Shown here in pieces: positions 30,743 through 32,722 of a DNA stretch of 32,722 nucleotides. A program made the position numbers and the translations under genes. The stretch spans positions 1 to 32,722 of the forward strand of contig CAJXMY010000005.1 in assembly GCA_913056435.1 (NCBI GenBank). Direction: 5' to 3'. This DNA is from an uncultured Hyphomonadaceae bacterium. GTDB lineage: Bacteria; Pseudomonadota; Alphaproteobacteria; Caulobacterales; Hyphomonadaceae. The notes under the pieces were generated by a model that saw only the letters and a list, made by a program, of their open reading frames with translations, did no database searches and was not told the DNA's origin. How positions within the stretch are numbered: position 1 is the first letter of the stretch; the number at the start of each line of letters is the position of its first letter.

Positions 30743-32086
30743 TCAGACAAGGCTTCGGTTCACGAGATTTTCCAGATATTCCTGCCGACCCGATGCATGG
30801 TCAGGATTGAGGCCCTGCTCCACCACCTGATCGGCAATGCTGTCGAGCGATGCCGTTTCGGCCATCATCGCCTGACCCAGCGGGTCCTGCCATCCCGCGT
30901 AGCGGGCCTCTTTATGGGATTTGAGGGCCCCTTTCTCAATCAGCTCCGCGGCACTGAGCAGGGCACGGGCCAAAGCATCCACGCCGCCAATGTGCCCAAA
31001 AAAGAGATCCGACAGGTCAGAGCTCTGACGGCGCACTTTCGCATCGAAATTGAAGCCGCCCGTGTCCAGCCCGCCCGCAGGCAGCAATTCAATCAGGGCC
31101 AGCGTCATGTCCCGGATATCCAGATTGAACTGGTCGGTGTCCCAGCCATTCTGGCTGTTTCCGCAATTGATATCGATGGAGCCCATCATCCCGAGGGACA
31201 CAGCCATAGCAATCTCATGAGCAAAACTGTGCCCCGAGAGTGTAGAGTGATTGGGCTCGATATTGACGTGGACCTCCCCCAGAAGCCCGAAGCGGCTGAG
31301 GAACCCGTAAATCGTGGCCGTATCGAAATCATACATGTGATAGACTGGCTCATGCGGTTTTGGCTCGATCATGATCTTGCCCTTGAAGCCGATCTTGTGC
31401 TTGTGCTCGACCACCAGAGACAGGAAGCGCCCATACTGCTCCAGCTCCCGGTCAAGACGGGTGTTGAGAAGGGTGTCATAGCCCTCTCGACCACCCCAGA
31501 GGACATAGTTCTGACCGCCAAGCGCATGCGTCGCGTTGAGGCAATCCCGGATCTGGTGCACGGCGCAGGCGACGATGTCCGGATCCGGATTGGTCAGCGC
31601 ACCCGCGGCATAGCGCCGATGGTTTGTGAGGTTCGCCGTGCCCCACAGGAGCCGTTTCCCGGTTCTGTCCTGATGCGCCGCCAAAGCCTCCGTGGCGCGC
31701 CTGAGATTGTCCGACAGAGCTGCGGGCGTGGGTGATGGCTCCACAACGTCGACGTCATGAAAGCAGTAAAACGGCAGGTCCAGCTTGGTCAGAAACTCGA
31801 AAGCCGCTGCCATTTTCCGGTCCGCCGCATCCCTCGGGGATGCCCCCTGATGCCATGGCCGCTCGAAGGCCGGCGCGCCGAACATGTCGACGCCATCCCA
31901 ACAATAGGTGTGCCAGTAACAGACCGCCATGCGCAGGTGATCTTCCATCCGCTTGCCCAGAACCACCCGGTCCTTGTCATAATACTGGTAAGCGAGGGGA
32001 TTGTCCGATTGCGGGCCCTCAAAACAGATGGGTCCGATCTCGGGGAAGAATGGCGCATGGGCACCACCTTGAGCGTCGACAGTCAT
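30743..32086 (-). CDS. xylA: Xylose isomerase
   Basis: MRMAVCYWHTYCWDGVDMFG-type N-terminus, FYCFHDVDVVEPS, YVLWGGREGYDTLLNT, IEPKPHEPVYHMYDFD, NIEPNHSTLSGHSFAHEI. Confidence 0.98.
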   Translation of the reverse strand: MTVDAQGGAHAPFFPEIGPICFEGPQSDNPLAYQYYDKDRVVLGKRMEDHLRMAVCYWHTYCWDGVDMFGAPAFERPWHQGASPRDAADRKMAAAFEFLTKLDLPFYCFHDVDVVEPSPTPAALSDNLRRATEALAAHQDRTGKRLLWGTANLTNHRRYAAGALTNPDPDIVACAVHQIRDCLNATHALGGQNYVLWGGREGYDTLLNTRLDRELEQYGRFLSLVVEHKHKIGFKGKIMIEPKPHEPVYHMYDFDTATIYGFLSRFGLLGEVHVNIEPNHSTLSGHSFAHEIAMAVSLGMMGSIDINCGNSQNGWDTDQFNLDIRDMTLALIELLPAGGLDTGGFNFDAKVRRQSSDLSDLFFGHIGGVDALARALLSAAELIEKGALKSHKEARYAGWQDPLGQAMMAETASLDSIADQVVEQGLNPDHASGRQEYLENLVNRSLV

Positions 32087-32722
32087 GTGGAAGTCCCTTC
32101 AAAGGTAAATCTGAGCTTGTCATAGAGGGTACGGAAGCGCAGGCGTCGTTCGCCGAGAAGCTCTGTGAGGTCGGCCTCAGGCTCAACGACCGCGCGGCAG
32201 TCCGGCGCCGTGAAGGCCTCGGCAAGATCTGCATCGCCGGTGCCAAATCGCGCCAGACGCGCGGCCCCGAGCGCCGGTCCCACGGCCCCATCCTCTCTGT
32301 AAAGGAGGGGCCTGCGCAATGTGGCGGACAGAAGCCGCCCCCAATGGGCCGACATCGCGCCCCCACCAATCACCGACAGTGCATCGACCGCCACACCTGT
32401 CTCGAGCAGGGCCTCGAACCCGTCCATCAGGCCGAAGGCCACCCCCTCGAGGACGGCATTGGCGAGATCTCCGGGACCCGTTTCATGGGTCAGACCGACA
32501 AAGACCCCGCGGGCATCCGCATTGTTGTGCGGTGTCCGTTCACCAGAGAGATAGGGCAGAAAAATCAGCTCCGCCCGTGGATTGTAGGCCTGTTCCGCAA
32601 GCTGCAAAAGGTCGCCCACGCTAGACGTCCGGGTGACCCGACAGGCCCATGTCAGGCAACTCGCCGCGCTCAGCATCACCGACATCAGATGCCAGCGGTC
32701 CGGCAGGGCATGGCAGAAGGCA
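32083..32722 (-). CDS. xylB: Xylulokinase, C-terminal portion (5' end beyond window)
   Basis: Frame open to the window edge: AFCHALPDRWHLMSVMLSAASCLTW... LIFLPYLSGERTPHNNADARGVFVGLTHETGPGDLANAVLEGVAFGL, IGGGAMSAHWGRLLSATL. Confidence 0.95.
   Translation of the reverse strand, partial: AFCHALPDRWHLMSVMLSAASCLTWACRVTRTSSVGDLLQLAEQAYNPRAELIFLPYLSGERTPHNNADARGVFVGLTHETGPGDLANAVLEGVAFGLMDGFEALLETGVAVDALSVIGGGAMSAHWGRLLSATLRRPLLYREDGAVGPALGAARLARFGTGDADLAEAFTAPDCRAVVEPEADLTELLGERRLRFRTLYDKLRFTFEGTST

Noticed and set aside
29713-31735. 365-aa and 347-aa plus-strand ORFs (29713-30810, 30692-31735)
   Set aside because: Antisense to the GH3 and xylA genes, whose minus-strand families are unmistakable; products of high-GC3 codon mirroring.

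Overview
This window is about 33 kb of gene-dense, high-GC chromosome. Gene content (TrcR/DUF1013, RcdA/DUF1465, DUF1192, LDH-like Mdh, ffh-chorismate mutase-rpsP) points to an alphaproteobacterium. Recognisable blocks, left to right: a left-edge junction of two apparent gene remnants; SDR; GT39-type membrane glycosyltransferase; dicarboxylate/amino acid:cation symporter; OxyR-like LysR regulator; ffh-chorismate mutase-rpsP; an arylformamidase-like lipoprotein hydrolase divergent from kynureninase; a HEPN-like small protein downstream of mdh; HxlR regulator; RcdA/DUF1192/quinone oxidoreductase/TrcR cell-cycle neighbourhood; hisB-hisH-hisA; degenerate-GGDEF+EAL protein; hslV-membrane protein-hslU; alkaline phosphatase lipoprotein; EamA transporter; gluQRS; msrA; tRNA-Ser(GGA); and a translationally coupled xylose/xylan operon (xylB-xylA-GH3 lipoprotein-sugar porter) that runs off the right edge. 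I see no CRISPR array, intact transposase, phage module or obvious defence system. The most notable items are: almost all convergent gene pairs share or overlap stop codons; the multi-TM protein embedded in hslVU; the HEPN-like ORF coupled to mdh; the remnant/remnant junction at the left edge; and the xylan/xylose operon starting just past a tRNA-Ser. All family assignments come from reading the translations; no database search was run.
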